Shown in pieces: positions 7,518 through 15,634 of a DNA stretch of 46,609 nt. The position numbers and the translations under genes are program-made. This DNA is from Clostridia bacterium. Its GTDB lineage: Bacteria; Bacillota; Clostridia; Oscillospirales; Acutalibacteraceae. The stretch lies in assembly GCA_017454485.1 (NCBI GenBank), contig JAFTCX010000024.1, positions 1 through 46,609 of the forward strand, written 5' to 3'. Each line of letters opens with the position of its first letter. The stretch's first letter is position 1. Under the pieces are notes generated by a model that was not told the origin of the DNA, did not search any database, and saw nothing but the letters and a program-made list of their open reading frames with translations.

Positions 7518-8747
7518 ATGGCAAAAGTGATTGTAATCGGCGGCGGTGCGGCCGGACTGCTTGCCGCCGGAACTGCCGCAAGACGCGGCGAAGACGTGCT
7601 GGTGCTTGAACGCAACGACCGTCCTGCGCGCAAGGTGATGATCACCGGCAAGGGGCGCTGCAACGCAACGAATCATTGCACGTTGGTGTCTGACCTCGTT
7701 GCAAATGTGCCGACAAACGGCCGCTTTTTGTTCAGCGCGTTCATGCGCTTTATGCCGAACGATGTGATGGAATTTTTTGAAAACGAGGGCGTGCCGCTGA
7801 AAATTGAGCGCGGCAACCGTGTATTCCCGGTTTCCGATAAAGCGGTCGATGTTGTGGATGCGCTTGTGCATTGGTGTACGGGCGGCGGCGCAGCGATTGA
7901 AAAGGGTCGTGTGACTTCGCTGGTGATCAATGACGGTCATGTGACCGGTGTTCAAACCGAGGACGGCGCTGTGTATACCTGTGATCGGGTGATCGTCGCA
8001 ACGGGCGGCCTGAGCTATCCACTGACCGGCTCCACCGGCGACGGCTATGCTCTTGCAAAGCAGGCGGGACATACCATCATAGAGCAGCATCCGGCACTGG
8101 TGCCGCTGGTCTGCCATGAGGGGTTCTGTGCCGATTTGCAGGGTCTGACATTGAAAAACATTTCTATGACCGTGCTCGATAACGAGACGTATAAAGAAAT
8201 CTATAAGGATTTCGGCGAGCTTTTGTTTACACATTTCGGTGTTTCCGGGCCGACGGTGCTCAGCGCGAGCTGCCATATGAAGGATATGGAAAAGGGACGC
8301 TACAGTATCCACATCGACCTCAAACCCGCGTTGTCATATGAAAAGCTCGATGAGCGGGTGCTGCGCGATTTCACCGAAAACAGCAATAAGAATTTCATCA
8401 ATGCGCTCGACAGTCTCTTGCCGAAAAAGCTTGTTCCGGTGATGGTGCGTCTGGTCGGCGTCAAACCGCAGACCAAGGTCAATCAGATCACTCGCGAACA
8501 GCGTGCAAAGCTTGTGAATTTGCTGAAAGATCTGACTGTGACGGTCAACGCCTTTCGTCCGATTGAAGAGGCGGTCATCACATGCGGCGGCGTCAGCATA
8601 AAGGAGATTGACCCGAAAACCATGCAGTCAAAGCTTTGCGAAGGGCTGTTCTTTGCCGGAGAAGTGATCGATGTGGATGCTTACACCGGCGGCTTCAATT
8701 TACAAATTGCGTTCTCGACCGGCCATCTGGCAGGGGAGAGCGTTTGA
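7518..8747 (+). CDS. FAD-dependent oxidoreductase, BaiN/HI0933 family
   Basis: 409-residue flavoprotein. The N-terminal Rossmann motif VIGGGAAGLLAAG (residues 5-17) binds FAD, and GKGRCNATN (near residue 45) is the signature of this family. The C-terminal VIDVDAYTGGFNLQIAFSTG closes the FAD site. The start follows GGAGG (7508-7512) at 7518; an overlapping in-frame ATG at 7350 inside the preceding gene has no binding site. Family members include BaiN, proposed in bile-acid 7-dehydroxylation, but most have no known substrate. The conserved position before cmk in Clostridia suggests a housekeeping redox role. Confidence 0.88.
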   Translation: MAKVIVIGGGAAGLLAAGTAARRGEDVLVLERNDRPARKVMITGKGRCNATNHCTLVSDLVANVPTNGRFLFSAFMRFMPNDVMEFFENEGVPLKIERGNRVFPVSDKAVDVVDALVHWCTGGGAAIEKGRVTSLVINDGHVTGVQTEDGAVYTCDRVIVATGGLSYPLTGSTGDGYALAKQAGHTIIEQHPALVPLVCHEGFCADLQGLTLKNISMTVLDNETYKEIYKDFGELLFTHFGVSGPTVLSASCHMKDMEKGRYSIHIDLKPALSYEKLDERVLRDFTENSNKNFINALDSLLPKKLVPVMVRLVGVKPQTKVNQITREQRAKLVNLLKDLTVTVNAFRPIEEAVITCGGVSIKEIDPKTMQSKLCEGLFFAGEVIDVDAYTGGFNLQIAFSTGHLAGESV

Positions 8748-8759
8748 AGGAGAAAAGTT

Positions 8760-9425
8760 ATGATCAATATTGCCATTGACGGACCTGCAGGCGCAGGCAA
8801 AAGCACGATTTCACGCCGGGCAGCCGCAGCGCTCGGCTACATCTATATCGATACCGGCGCGCTTTACCGCACGATCGGCCTTGTGGCGCTGCGAGCAAAA
8901 ACCGAACTCACCGATGCGGACGCGATCGCCGCGCTTTTGACGGATGCGCTGACGGTGGAGCTTCGTTTTGTCGGCGGAGAGCAGCATATGTTTTTAAACG
9001 GCGAAGATGTTTCCGACGCCATCCGCACGCCCGAAGCATCGCTTGCGGCGTCCGCGGTTTCCGCGGTGCCTGCTGTGCGCGCTTATTTGTTCGATCTGCA
9101 AAAGAAAATGGCGCAGGAAAACAACTGCATCATGGACGGCCGTGATATCGGCACTGTGGTTTTGCCGGACGCACAGGTCAAAATCTTTCTGACCGCTTCG
9201 CCCGAAGCGCGCGCTAAGCGCCGCTATGATGAGCTTTGCGGCAAAGGAATGGATGTAAAATATGACGGTGTCCTTGCGGATATGATTCAGCGCGACTACA
9301 ATGACAGCCACCGTGCCATTGCGCCGCTCAAACCGGCGCAGGATGCTGTGTTGCTCGATACCAGCGATAACACGCTGGAAGAATCTGTTGCGCTCGTGAT
9401 CGAAACGATCAAATCGCATCTTTAA
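8760..9425 (+). CDS. cmk: Cytidylate kinase
   Basis: 221-residue (d)CMP kinase that makes CDP and dCDP from CMP and ATP. P-loop GPAGAGKST is at residues 8-16, the CMP-binding DTGALYR at 32-38, and the lid and base region GRDIGTVVLPDA at about 127-138. The length is typical. AAGGAG precedes the ATG, and the stop of the upstream gene is 12 bases away. The gene is followed after 15 bases by ispH-rpsA, the classic Firmicute arrangement. Confidence 0.96.
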   Translation: MINIAIDGPAGAGKSTISRRAAAALGYIYIDTGALYRTIGLVALRAKTELTDADAIAALLTDALTVELRFVGGEQHMFLNGEDVSDAIRTPEASLAASAVSAVPAVRAYLFDLQKKMAQENNCIMDGRDIGTVVLPDAQVKIFLTASPEARAKRRYDELCGKGMDVKYDGVLADMIQRDYNDSHRAIAPLKPAQDAVLLDTSDNTLEESVALVIETIKSHL

Positions 9426-9440
9426 GCGGCAGGTAAGTTT

Positions 9441-11561
9441 ATGGCTAAACCAACGGTAACGCTTGCAAAAACAGCAGGCTTCTGCTTCGGCGTGGATCGC
9501 GCCGTAAAAATGCTTTATGCGCTGATCGACCAACATGAAACAGTATGCACGCTCGGTCCCATCATCCACAATCCGCAGGTGATCGAAGATTTGGAAAAGC
9601 GCGGCGTGCATTCCTATGAAAGCGTAGCGGATGTGCCGCAGGGAACCACGGTCGTCATCCGTGCGCACGGCGTGACGCGGCAGGTGCTTTCCGAATTGGA
9701 AGAGGAAAAGCTCGCTTTTGTTGACGCGACCTGCCCTTATGTGATGAAAATTCACCGCATTGTGGAAGCGGAAACAACGCCTGAAACGATTCTGCTCATT
9801 GCCGGAGATGAGACGCACCCGGAGGTGCAGGGGTTTCGGTCCCGTTCGAAAGGAGCCTCTTATGTATTCCGTTCCGCCGACGAATTGATGATTCTTTTTG
9901 AGAATCATCCTGAATTTTCAGATAAAGAATTAATATTGGTGGAACAAACCACATTTTCTGTGAATGAACAGAAAAAAATTTTTGAAAATTTAAAAAAACT
10001 ATATACAAATGCAAAAATTTTTGATACAATATGCAAAGCGACGCAAAATCGGCAGCAGGAGGCTGAATCGTTAGCCAAGGCAAACGACTGCATGATTGTT
10101 GTCGGCGGAAGATTCAGTTCAAACACCGTGAAGCTGAAAACCGTCTGTGAGCGTCATACGCCGACCGTGCTGGTCGAGCGTGCGGAGGAACTGCATGATT
10201 ACAATTTCTCTGCGTATCATTCCATTGGGGTAACAGCGGGTGCTTCCACGCCCGCAGGTATAATAAAGGAGGTACTATCCACCATGTCCGAAATTTTAAA
10301 CGAACAAGAAACCAACGAAACCATCAACGAAGAACTGAATTGGGAGGCTGCCCTGGAGGAGAATCTCAAAGCGATGAGCTCCGATCAGGAAGTAACTGGC
10401 GTAGTCGTAGGTATTGCACCGAATGAAATACAGGTCGATATCGGCAGAAAATATGCTGGCTTTGTTCCGATTGAGGAGTACAGCAACGATCCCTCTGCCG
10501 ACCCGCAAGCTGAACTCAAGATCGGTGATGAGATCAAACTCATCATCATGAAGACGAATGATTCCGAAGGCACCATGATGCTCTCCAAGCGCCGCTATGA
10601 CGCAAAAGCTGCCTGGGATGATATCGTCGCATATAAAGAGAACGAAGATGTGCTGGAAGGCACAATCGCCGATGCCGTCAAGGGCGGCGTGCTCGTCTAT
10701 GTGAAGGGCGTTCGCGTGTTCATTCCCGGTTCCCTGACCGGTCTGCCGAGAGAGGCTGATCTTTCCGAGCTTGTGAAGCAAACCGTGAAGTTCCGCATCA
10801 TTGACGTTGACAAGCAGAAGAAGCGTGCTGTCGGCTCCATCCGCTCTGTTGCCCGCGAAGAAAGAAAAGCGCAGCTTGAAGCTTTTTGGGCGAACATCGA
10901 AGAAGGTCAGGAAATCACCGGCACTGTCAAGAGCCTGACTTCCTACGGCGCATTTGTTGACCTCGGCGGCGTGGACGGCATGATTCACATTTCCGAGCTT
11001 TCCTGGAAGCGCATCAAGCATCCGAGCGAGATCGTCAAGGAAGGCGACACCGTTCAGGTTTATGTCAAGGCTGTTGACAAAGAGAACAAGCGCATCTCCC
11101 TTGGCTATAAGCGCGCGGAAGACAATCCGTGGGAGATCCTCAAGAAGAGCTATCCTGTCGGCACAGTCTGCGAAGCGAAGGTTGTGGGTCTTACCACCTT
11201 TGGTGCGTTTGCGAATGTCATCGACGGCATTGACGGCCTCATCCATATCTCTCAGATCGCGGATCGCCGCATCGAGTCTCCGAAGGAAGTGCTTCACGTT
11301 GGCGACGTTGTGAACGTCAAGATCACCGATATCGACTTTGAAAAGAAGCGCGTCAGCCTTTCCATCCGTGCACTGCTTGAGCAGGAAAGCAGCATCGACG
11401 CTGAAGATCTGATCGAAGCGGAAGAAGCCGATGAAGCTGACGCCGAGTATATCGAAGCAGCTGAGGAAGCAGTTGCCGATGCAATTGTTGATGAAGCGCA
11501 AGCTGCTCCTGCAGAGCCTGCCGAAGAAGCTGCCGAAGTGTTTGAAGCTCCCGCTGAATAA
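9441..11561 (+). CDS. ispH-rpsA: IspH-ribosomal protein S1 fusion
   Basis: 706-residue bifunctional protein. Residues 1-275 are IspH, the [4Fe-4S] enzyme that reduces HMBPP to IPP and DMAPP at the end of the MEP pathway; cluster cysteines Cys15, Cys98 and Cys198 and substrate histidines His43, His76 and His126 are in place. Four S1 RNA-binding domains follow at about 318-384, 403-468, 489-556 and 573-643, then an acidic Glu/Ala-rich tail. Such fusions are known in Clostridia. Two oddities are visible: the stretch coding residues 149-198 is very AT-rich, and a strong ribosome binding site with an in-frame ATG (residue 282) lies exactly at the domain junction. Confidence 0.95.
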   Translation: MAKPTVTLAKTAGFCFGVDRAVKMLYALIDQHETVCTLGPIIHNPQVIEDLEKRGVHSYESVADVPQGTTVVIRAHGVTRQVLSELEEEKLAFVDATCPYVMKIHRIVEAETTPETILLIAGDETHPEVQGFRSRSKGASYVFRSADELMILFENHPEFSDKELILVEQTTFSVNEQKKIFENLKKLYTNAKIFDTICKATQNRQQEAESLAKANDCMIVVGGRFSSNTVKLKTVCERHTPTVLVERAEELHDYNFSAYHSIGVTAGASTPAGIIKEVLSTMSEILNEQETNETINEELNWEAALEENLKAMSSDQEVTGVVVGIAPNEIQVDIGRKYAGFVPIEEYSNDPSADPQAELKIGDEIKLIIMKTNDSEGTMMLSKRRYDAKAAWDDIVAYKENEDVLEGTIADAVKGGVLVYVKGVRVFIPGSLTGLPREADLSELVKQTVKFRIIDVDKQKKRAVGSIRSVAREERKAQLEAFWANIEEGQEITGTVKSLTSYGAFVDLGGVDGMIHISELSWKRIKHPSEIVKEGDTVQVYVKAVDKENKRISLGYKRAEDNPWEILKKSYPVGTVCEAKVVGLTTFGAFANVIDGIDGLIHISQIADRRIESPKEVLHVGDVVNVKITDIDFEKKRVSLSIRALLEQESSIDAEDLIEAEEADEADAEYIEAAEEAVADAIVDEAQAAPAEPAEEAAEVFEAPAE
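10267..10286 (+). promoter_or_regulatory. Internal ribosome binding site and start for free S1
   Basis: AGGAGG at 10267-10272 is followed after 11 bases by ATG at 10284, in frame with the fusion. Initiation here would give a 425-residue S1 protein with four S1 domains. The position at the IspH/S1 boundary suggests a retained ancestral rpsA start. Confidence 0.6.
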
Positions 11562-11574
11562 TTGATTGAAGCAG

Positions 11575-11611
11575 AAAAGCGTAGCGATCGAATGATCATT
11601 ACGCTTTTTTT
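11575..11611 (+). terminator. Terminator of the recD2 to ispH-rpsA run
   Basis: AAAAGCGTA (11575-11583) pairs with TACGCTTTT (11600-11608). A GATC/GATC inner stem and a T-run (to 11611) complete it. Confidence 0.85.
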
Positions 11612-11632
11612 GTCTTTTGATGGAGGTAGAGT

Positions 11633-12187
11633 ATGAGTATTTTTGATAACCTGTCTTTCGGCGCAAACAACACCGGTACCCCTGCCGCTCAGCCGACAGG
11701 TACGCAGACGTTTTCGTTTTCAGCATTGCCAGAAAGCCTTGCGCAAATGCAGGCGATGCCGGAAGCAGCGCTGACTTCGCCGTTTCAAACTGCCGCGTTG
11801 ACGGTCTGTGCGCTGTGCGCTTATGCCGCTGTTCCGCAGATCGGTTTGGAAATGCTGAATTTCTTGAAAGGGCCACAGCCGTTGTCGCCGATGCAGCAGC
11901 AGTTTTTACGTGACCGTTTCACAGACGGGAAGCATATTCCGTTCTCTTATTTTGAAGGCTCGATTTCGTCCAATAATTATACTCCGAACAGACCGTTTAA
12001 AGTAACGGTCAAAACCAACCCGTATTCCTATCAGAACGAAGGGTATGCAACGCTGTATCTCCATTCCGGGGGCGCGGATTCCGACAGAAGCGTGCAGCTT
12101 CGCCGCAAGGGAGAACAATGGTTCCTTTGGGAGCAGTTCCTTATGGTTGCTATCAGGACTCCTGCAGCTCAGGATCCATGGGCTTAA
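11633..12187 (+). CDS. Hypothetical protein, 184 residues
   Basis: I do not recognise this protein. Residues 1-45 are low complexity, rich in Ala, Thr, Pro, Gln and Phe. A short hydrophobic segment (TAALTVCALCAYAAV) follows near residues 53-67. From about residue 85 there is a compact soluble domain with several Tyr and Phe residues (HIPFSYFEGSISS, YATLYLHSGGADSDRSVQLRRKG), compatible with a beta-rich fold. The start is supported by GGAGGT 8 bases upstream. It sits alone between the S1 terminator and a shared convergent terminator. The clear binding site and flanking signals support a real gene; its function is unknown. Confidence 0.75.
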   Translation: MSIFDNLSFGANNTGTPAAQPTGTQTFSFSALPESLAQMQAMPEAALTSPFQTAALTVCALCAYAAVPQIGLEMLNFLKGPQPLSPMQQQFLRDRFTDGKHIPFSYFEGSISSNNYTPNRPFKVTVKTNPYSYQNEGYATLYLHSGGADSDRSVQLRRKGEQWFLWEQFLMVAIRTPAAQDPWA

Positions 12188-12202
12188 CCATTATAAAAGA
12201 AA

Positions 12203-12228
12203 CAGCCGCAAGCTTTTGCCTGCGGCTG
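12203..12228. terminator. Shared convergent terminator
   Basis: CAGCCGCA (12203-12210) pairs with TGCGGCTG (12221-12228), with T-rich sequence on both sides (TTTCATTT to the right, TTTCTTTT on the minus strand). It separates the 184-residue protein gene from the convergent pseudouridine synthase gene. Confidence 0.65.
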
Positions 12229-12232
12229 CGTT

Positions 12233-13201
12233 TCATTTGGCTGAGATCGTGTTAAATTCCGTGCGGAACCAGACATCCTTTATTTCAAAACTTTTGCCGT
12301 TGAGATATGAAAGTGCACCGGCTTCGGTGGTGAAATCAAATTGCAGGCGGTAGGAGCAAAGGCATTGCTTTTTCAGTCCGCTCTTTTTGTTTTGCTCGTT
12401 TTTTCCGTATTTTCCGTCACCGAGCAGGGGATGACCGATGGAGGCGAGATGTGCGCGAATCTGGTGTGTGCGGCCTGTGAGCAATTCTACCTCCAGCAAA
12501 GAATAGTGGTCGTTGCTTTTTAAAACGGTATATTTTGTGCGGATCTCCTTGGCGTTGGGGTCGTTTTTCTTCTTGGAGATAAAGACCTTGTTTTTCTGCT
12601 CGTCTTTGACAAGGTAGCCTTCCAGCAGTCCTTCGCGTTTAGCCGGTGTGCCGAGGACAACGCAGAGATAAAACTTGTGAATTTCGCGGTCTTTCATTTT
12701 TTGATTGAGCACGCGCAGCGCTTCGGCCGTTTTGGCAGCGATCACGATGCCGCTCGTATTGCGATCGATCCGGTTGACAAGTGCCGGCGTAAAGGATTGT
12801 GCGTCGTCGGGATGATACTCGCCCTTTTCATAAAGATAGCGTTTCACACGGGATATCAGCGTATCGGCATACTCCCGGTCGTCCGGATGACAGAGCAGCC
12901 CGACTTTTTTGTTGAGCAGCAGAATCTGATCGTCCTCATAAAGAATGTCCAGCCGTTTTGCCGCGCTCATAAAATCATAGCGCGTCTCTTTTTTTTCAAA
13001 GAACTCATCGTTGATATAAAGCTCCACCTGATCGCCGACTTCCAGCCGTGTGGAGATCTGTGCGCGTTTGCCGTTGACTTTGATGCGCTTGATGCGGATG
13101 TACTTATACATCAGCGTCTGCGGTAAATTCGGAAAGCTCTTTGTGAGGTATTTGTCTAGACGCTGATTCGCGTCGTTTTTTTCAATGATAAAGCTTTTCA
13201 T
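12233..13201 (-). CDS. RluA-family 23S rRNA pseudouridine synthase
   Basis: 322-residue RluC/RluD-type enzyme converting uridines in large-subunit rRNA to pseudouridine. An S4 RNA-binding domain occupies about residues 13-65. The catalytic motif RIDRNTSG is at 144-151 with Asp146 as nucleophile. GRTHQIRAHLASIGHPLLGD near residue 245 is the conserved C-terminal family signature. The exact target uridines cannot be told from sequence. It is the last gene of a three-gene minus-strand unit with two acetyltransferases; the gap to the previous gene is 6 bases. Confidence 0.92.
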   Translation of the reverse strand: MKSFIIEKNDANQRLDKYLTKSFPNLPQTLMYKYIRIKRIKVNGKRAQISTRLEVGDQVELYINDEFFEKKETRYDFMSAAKRLDILYEDDQILLLNKKVGLLCHPDDREYADTLISRVKRYLYEKGEYHPDDAQSFTPALVNRIDRNTSGIVIAAKTAEALRVLNQKMKDREIHKFYLCVVLGTPAKREGLLEGYLVKDEQKNKVFISKKKNDPNAKEIRTKYTVLKSNDHYSLLEVELLTGRTHQIRAHLASIGHPLLGDGKYGKNEQNKKSGLKKQCLCSYRLQFDFTTEAGALSYLNGKSFEIKDVWFRTEFNTISAK

Positions 13202-13207
13202 AGGTTC

Positions 13208-13693
13208 TCACTTCGATAGATCGATATAATACGGACATATGTTTTCATAGTGACCGTCTTTCATGCGAAAGCCGCCAGGGATGGTGCCGAGCTGCACAAA
13301 GCCGAGCCGCTCATACAGATGCCGTGCGTGGATATTGCTTTCCACAACGGCGTTGAACTGTAAAATCCGAAACGAGTGTGTGCGTGCCTGCTCCAAACAG
13401 TCCAGCACGAGCTTTTCACCAATGTGTTTGCCGCGGCTTTGTTTGCTGACAGCGTAGCTGGCGTTTGCAATGTGACCACAGCGTCCAACGTTGTTCGGGT
13501 GCAGAATATAAAGCCCATAGATAACGCCGTGCTCTTCCGCGACGCCCGTGTAGGTCTGTGACGAAAAAAATGCTGCGCCTGACGCTTCGTCCAGCGTTTC
13601 TTCCTGCGGAAAAGCAATGCCGTCAAGCACAACTTCATTCCATATTTCACACATTTGTTTCAGATCCTTCGATTGAAAAGCCCGGATAATCAT
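13208..13693 (-). CDS. GNAT N-acetyltransferase
   Basis: 161-residue acetyl-CoA-dependent acetyltransferase. Motif A with the pyrophosphate-binding loop is visible as QSRGKHIGEKLV near residues 85-96. Motif B-like N-A-V-V-E-S-N and YERLGF (the typical ArhLYeklGF segment) follow. The substrate is unknown; similarity to phosphinothricin or amino-acid acetyltransferases is possible. It lies between the second acetyltransferase (13-base gap) and the pseudouridine synthase (6-base gap) on the same transcript. Confidence 0.85.
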   Translation of the reverse strand: MIIRAFQSKDLKQMCEIWNEVVLDGIAFPQEETLDEASGAAFFSSQTYTGVAEEHGVIYGLYILHPNNVGRCGHIANASYAVSKQSRGKHIGEKLVLDCLEQARTHSFRILQFNAVVESNIHARHLYERLGFVQLGTIPGGFRMKDGHYENICPYYIDLSK

Positions 13694-13706
13694 AAAACTG
13701 TTCCTT

Positions 13707-14171
13707 TCAAAGTATCGTTTCCATGCCGTATTTTTGAATCTGCATCCCTGCCTTTTTATAAAAGCGGTAGGCTTTCTCGTTCAACGCCCAGACATTCAGC
13801 GTCACATTATAGCAGCCTTGCGATTTGGCAAACGCTTTTACATAGTCGAGCAATTCGCTGCCGATGTGCATGCCGCGTTTTGTTTCGTCAACGCAGAGAT
13901 CGTCAATGTAGAGCGTGCGGATATCGGTGAGCATGCGATCATCTTTGTTAGAGTGCAGTTGACAAAAGCAATATCCGCATGGCCTGTCTGCTTCGTCAGT
14001 CCAAACAAAGACCGGCATGGTTTCTTCCTGAAACAGTGCTTCAAGCTGTTCGGGTCCGTATTTTGTTTGAGCCTGAAACAAATCGGGCCGCCCGTTGTGG
14101 TGGATCAGATTAACCTGCCGCAGCAATTCCATGATAGACGGAATGTCTCTTTTTTCGGCTTTGCGAATCAT
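13707..14171 (-). CDS. GNAT N-acetyltransferase
   Basis: 154-residue acetyltransferase, first gene of the three-gene unit. The acetyl-CoA loop is represented by TKRGMHIGSELL near residue 103, and the C-terminal ALNEKAYRFYKKAGM is the usual motif B region. The start at 14171 follows GGGAGTG; a longer in-frame reading from 14231 would cross the promoter and is rejected. Its fold resembles the RimI-like GNAT proteins, but the substrate cannot be inferred. It is not closely similar to the neighbouring GNAT outside the acetyl-CoA motifs. Confidence 0.85.
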   Translation of the reverse strand: MIRKAEKRDIPSIMELLRQVNLIHHNGRPDLFQAQTKYGPEQLEALFQEETMPVFVWTDEADRPCGYCFCQLHSNKDDRMLTDIRTLYIDDLCVDETKRGMHIGSELLDYVKAFAKSQGCYNVTLNVWALNEKAYRFYKKAGMQIQKYGMETIL

Positions 14172-14202
14172 ACTTATCACTCCCGGCAAAAAAGATACTG
14201 TT

Positions 14203-14231
14203 ATTTTACACTTTCTTCTGCTGAAAAGCAA
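14203..14231 (-). promoter_or_regulatory. Sigma-A promoter of the GNAT-GNAT-rluA unit
   Basis: Minus strand: TTGCTT (14226-14231), 17 bp, TAAAAT (14203-14208). The leader is about 25 nt. Confidence 0.7.
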
Positions 14232-14257
14232 GATGCTTTTTTAAATTGATTCTTTTC

Positions 14258-14286
14258 TTGATTTTTCATGAAAAATATGATATGCT
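14258..14286 (+). promoter_or_regulatory. Sigma-A promoter of the CapA-like gene
   Basis: TTGATT (14258-14263), 17 bp, TATGCT (14281-14286). Divergent from the acetyltransferase promoter 27 bp away. Confidence 0.6.
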
Positions 14287-14320
14287 GATCTCGACAAATC
14301 TTGACATTTCGGAGGAAACT

Positions 14321-15589
14321 ATGAAAAGAAAAGTGATCTTTCTTCTTGCGCTGGTCATGCTGCTTTGTTCCTGTGGGGTGCAGCAATCGCCGCAGGAGGA
14401 AACGCATACGCTCATTGAAGACGGCAACACAATTTATTTTGAAGCAGAAACTACGACCACGGAGCCGACGACAGAGGCCGAAAAGCCGATCGTTTCGCAC
14501 CTGATGGTTGGCGGCGACATCATGAGCCACGTTCCGCAGATCAAGGATGCTTATGTTGCGTCCAGCGGTACCTATGATTATAATCATATGTTTGTTGATC
14601 CGGCAAAGCAGCTCAAAAAAGCGGATTATGCTGTGGCAAATCTCGAAACCGTTCTTGCCGGCGGACCGAATTATACGGGCTTTCCGAATTTCAATTCACC
14701 GGACGCACTGGCTTACGCGGTCAAAGACGCCGGGTTTGACCTTGTCGGCACAGCGAACAACCATACGCGCGATCAGGGGATCGACGGCATCAACCGTACC
14801 CTTGACGTTCTTGATGAAGTGACGCTTGCGCACGTCGGCACTTACCGTTCGCAGGAGGAGCGTGACAAAAACAACGGCATTGTGGTGGCCGATGTCGGCG
14901 GCATCTCCGTTGCGTTTTTGTGCTATACCTACGGTCTCAACGGTTACAGTTTGCCGCAGGACAAGCTGTATGCTGCGAATATTTTCAACATCGATTATAC
15001 CTCGACGCTCAGTCAGTTCAATTATGATCTTGTCGGGAAAGACCTCGCTGCTGCGCGTGCATTGAACACGGATATGACTGCGGTGCTCATTCACTGGGGT
15101 GTGGAATATCAAAACGCACCGAATGATTATCAAAAAAAGATTGCGAAATATCTGGTCAGTCAGGGCGTCGATCTGATCTTCGGTTCTCATCCGCACGTTC
15201 TTCAGCCGTATGAAGTGATCAAAACGGAAGACGACAGCGGCAAGCTGCGCGCAGGCTTCGTGATCTATTCCTTTGGCAATTTCATCTCCAACCAGATGAC
15301 AGAGCCCGCGACGAAAACGACCTGCATCCTTGACCTTGAGCTGACAAAGAACCCGGTTACCGGAAAAACAAAGCTGACCGATGTGCGCTATACGCCGTAT
15401 TATATGCTGCATCGTGACGATCTTCCGGCCGGTCAGCGCAGAATGCTTGTAAACATCCATGAAGCGATGGCGGAATATGAGGCGGGAAAGTCCAAGTATA
15501 TCGGCGCGAATTCCTATCAGCGTTTGAAAAACGCGCTTGCCCACGCACACAAAATTCTCGGCGAAAAGGGCGACAAAGCAAGCAAATAA
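14321..15589 (+). CDS. CapA-family (PGA_cap) lipoprotein
   Basis: 422-residue exported lipoprotein. The signal peptide ends in the lipobox LCSC with the lipidated cysteine at residue 18. A Thr/Glu-rich linker (about 40-60) leads to a metallophosphatase-like CapA domain: VGGDIMSH near residue 66, NLET, GTANNHTRDQG, IHWGVEYQ and FGSHPHVLQPYE are the family landmarks. The family includes the poly-gamma-glutamate capsule protein CapA/PgsA, but most members in gut Clostridia stand alone and have unknown substrates. No other capsule genes are present here. The start at 14321 follows GGAGG (14311-14315). Confidence 0.9.
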   Translation: MKRKVIFLLALVMLLCSCGVQQSPQEETHTLIEDGNTIYFEAETTTTEPTTEAEKPIVSHLMVGGDIMSHVPQIKDAYVASSGTYDYNHMFVDPAKQLKKADYAVANLETVLAGGPNYTGFPNFNSPDALAYAVKDAGFDLVGTANNHTRDQGIDGINRTLDVLDEVTLAHVGTYRSQEERDKNNGIVVADVGGISVAFLCYTYGLNGYSLPQDKLYAANIFNIDYTSTLSQFNYDLVGKDLAAARALNTDMTAVLIHWGVEYQNAPNDYQKKIAKYLVSQGVDLIFGSHPHVLQPYEVIKTEDDSGKLRAGFVIYSFGNFISNQMTEPATKTTCILDLELTKNPVTGKTKLTDVRYTPYYMLHRDDLPAGQRRMLVNIHEAMAEYEAGKSKYIGANSYQRLKNALAHAHKILGEKGDKASK

Positions 15590-15603
15590 TCAGTGTAAAA
15601 GAA

Positions 15604-15630
15604 AGCTCCGGGTGCCTGCCCGGAGTTTTT
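15604..15630. terminator. Convergent terminator
   Basis: CTCCGGG (15606-15612) pairs with CCCGGAG (15619-15625), with T5 on the plus side and TTTCTTTT on the minus side. It serves the CapA-like gene and probably the convergent transporter gene. Confidence 0.8.
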
Positions 15631-15634
15631 CAAT

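Noticed and set aside
10296-11876. A 526-codon minus-strand frame opposite rpsA
   Set aside because: It is antisense to four clear S1 domains; long opposite frames arise from the codon bias here. No domain or start site is seen.
13208-14171. The two adjacent GNAT genes as a recent tandem duplication
   Set aside because: Similarity is confined to the acetyl-CoA-binding motifs; the remaining sequence differs.
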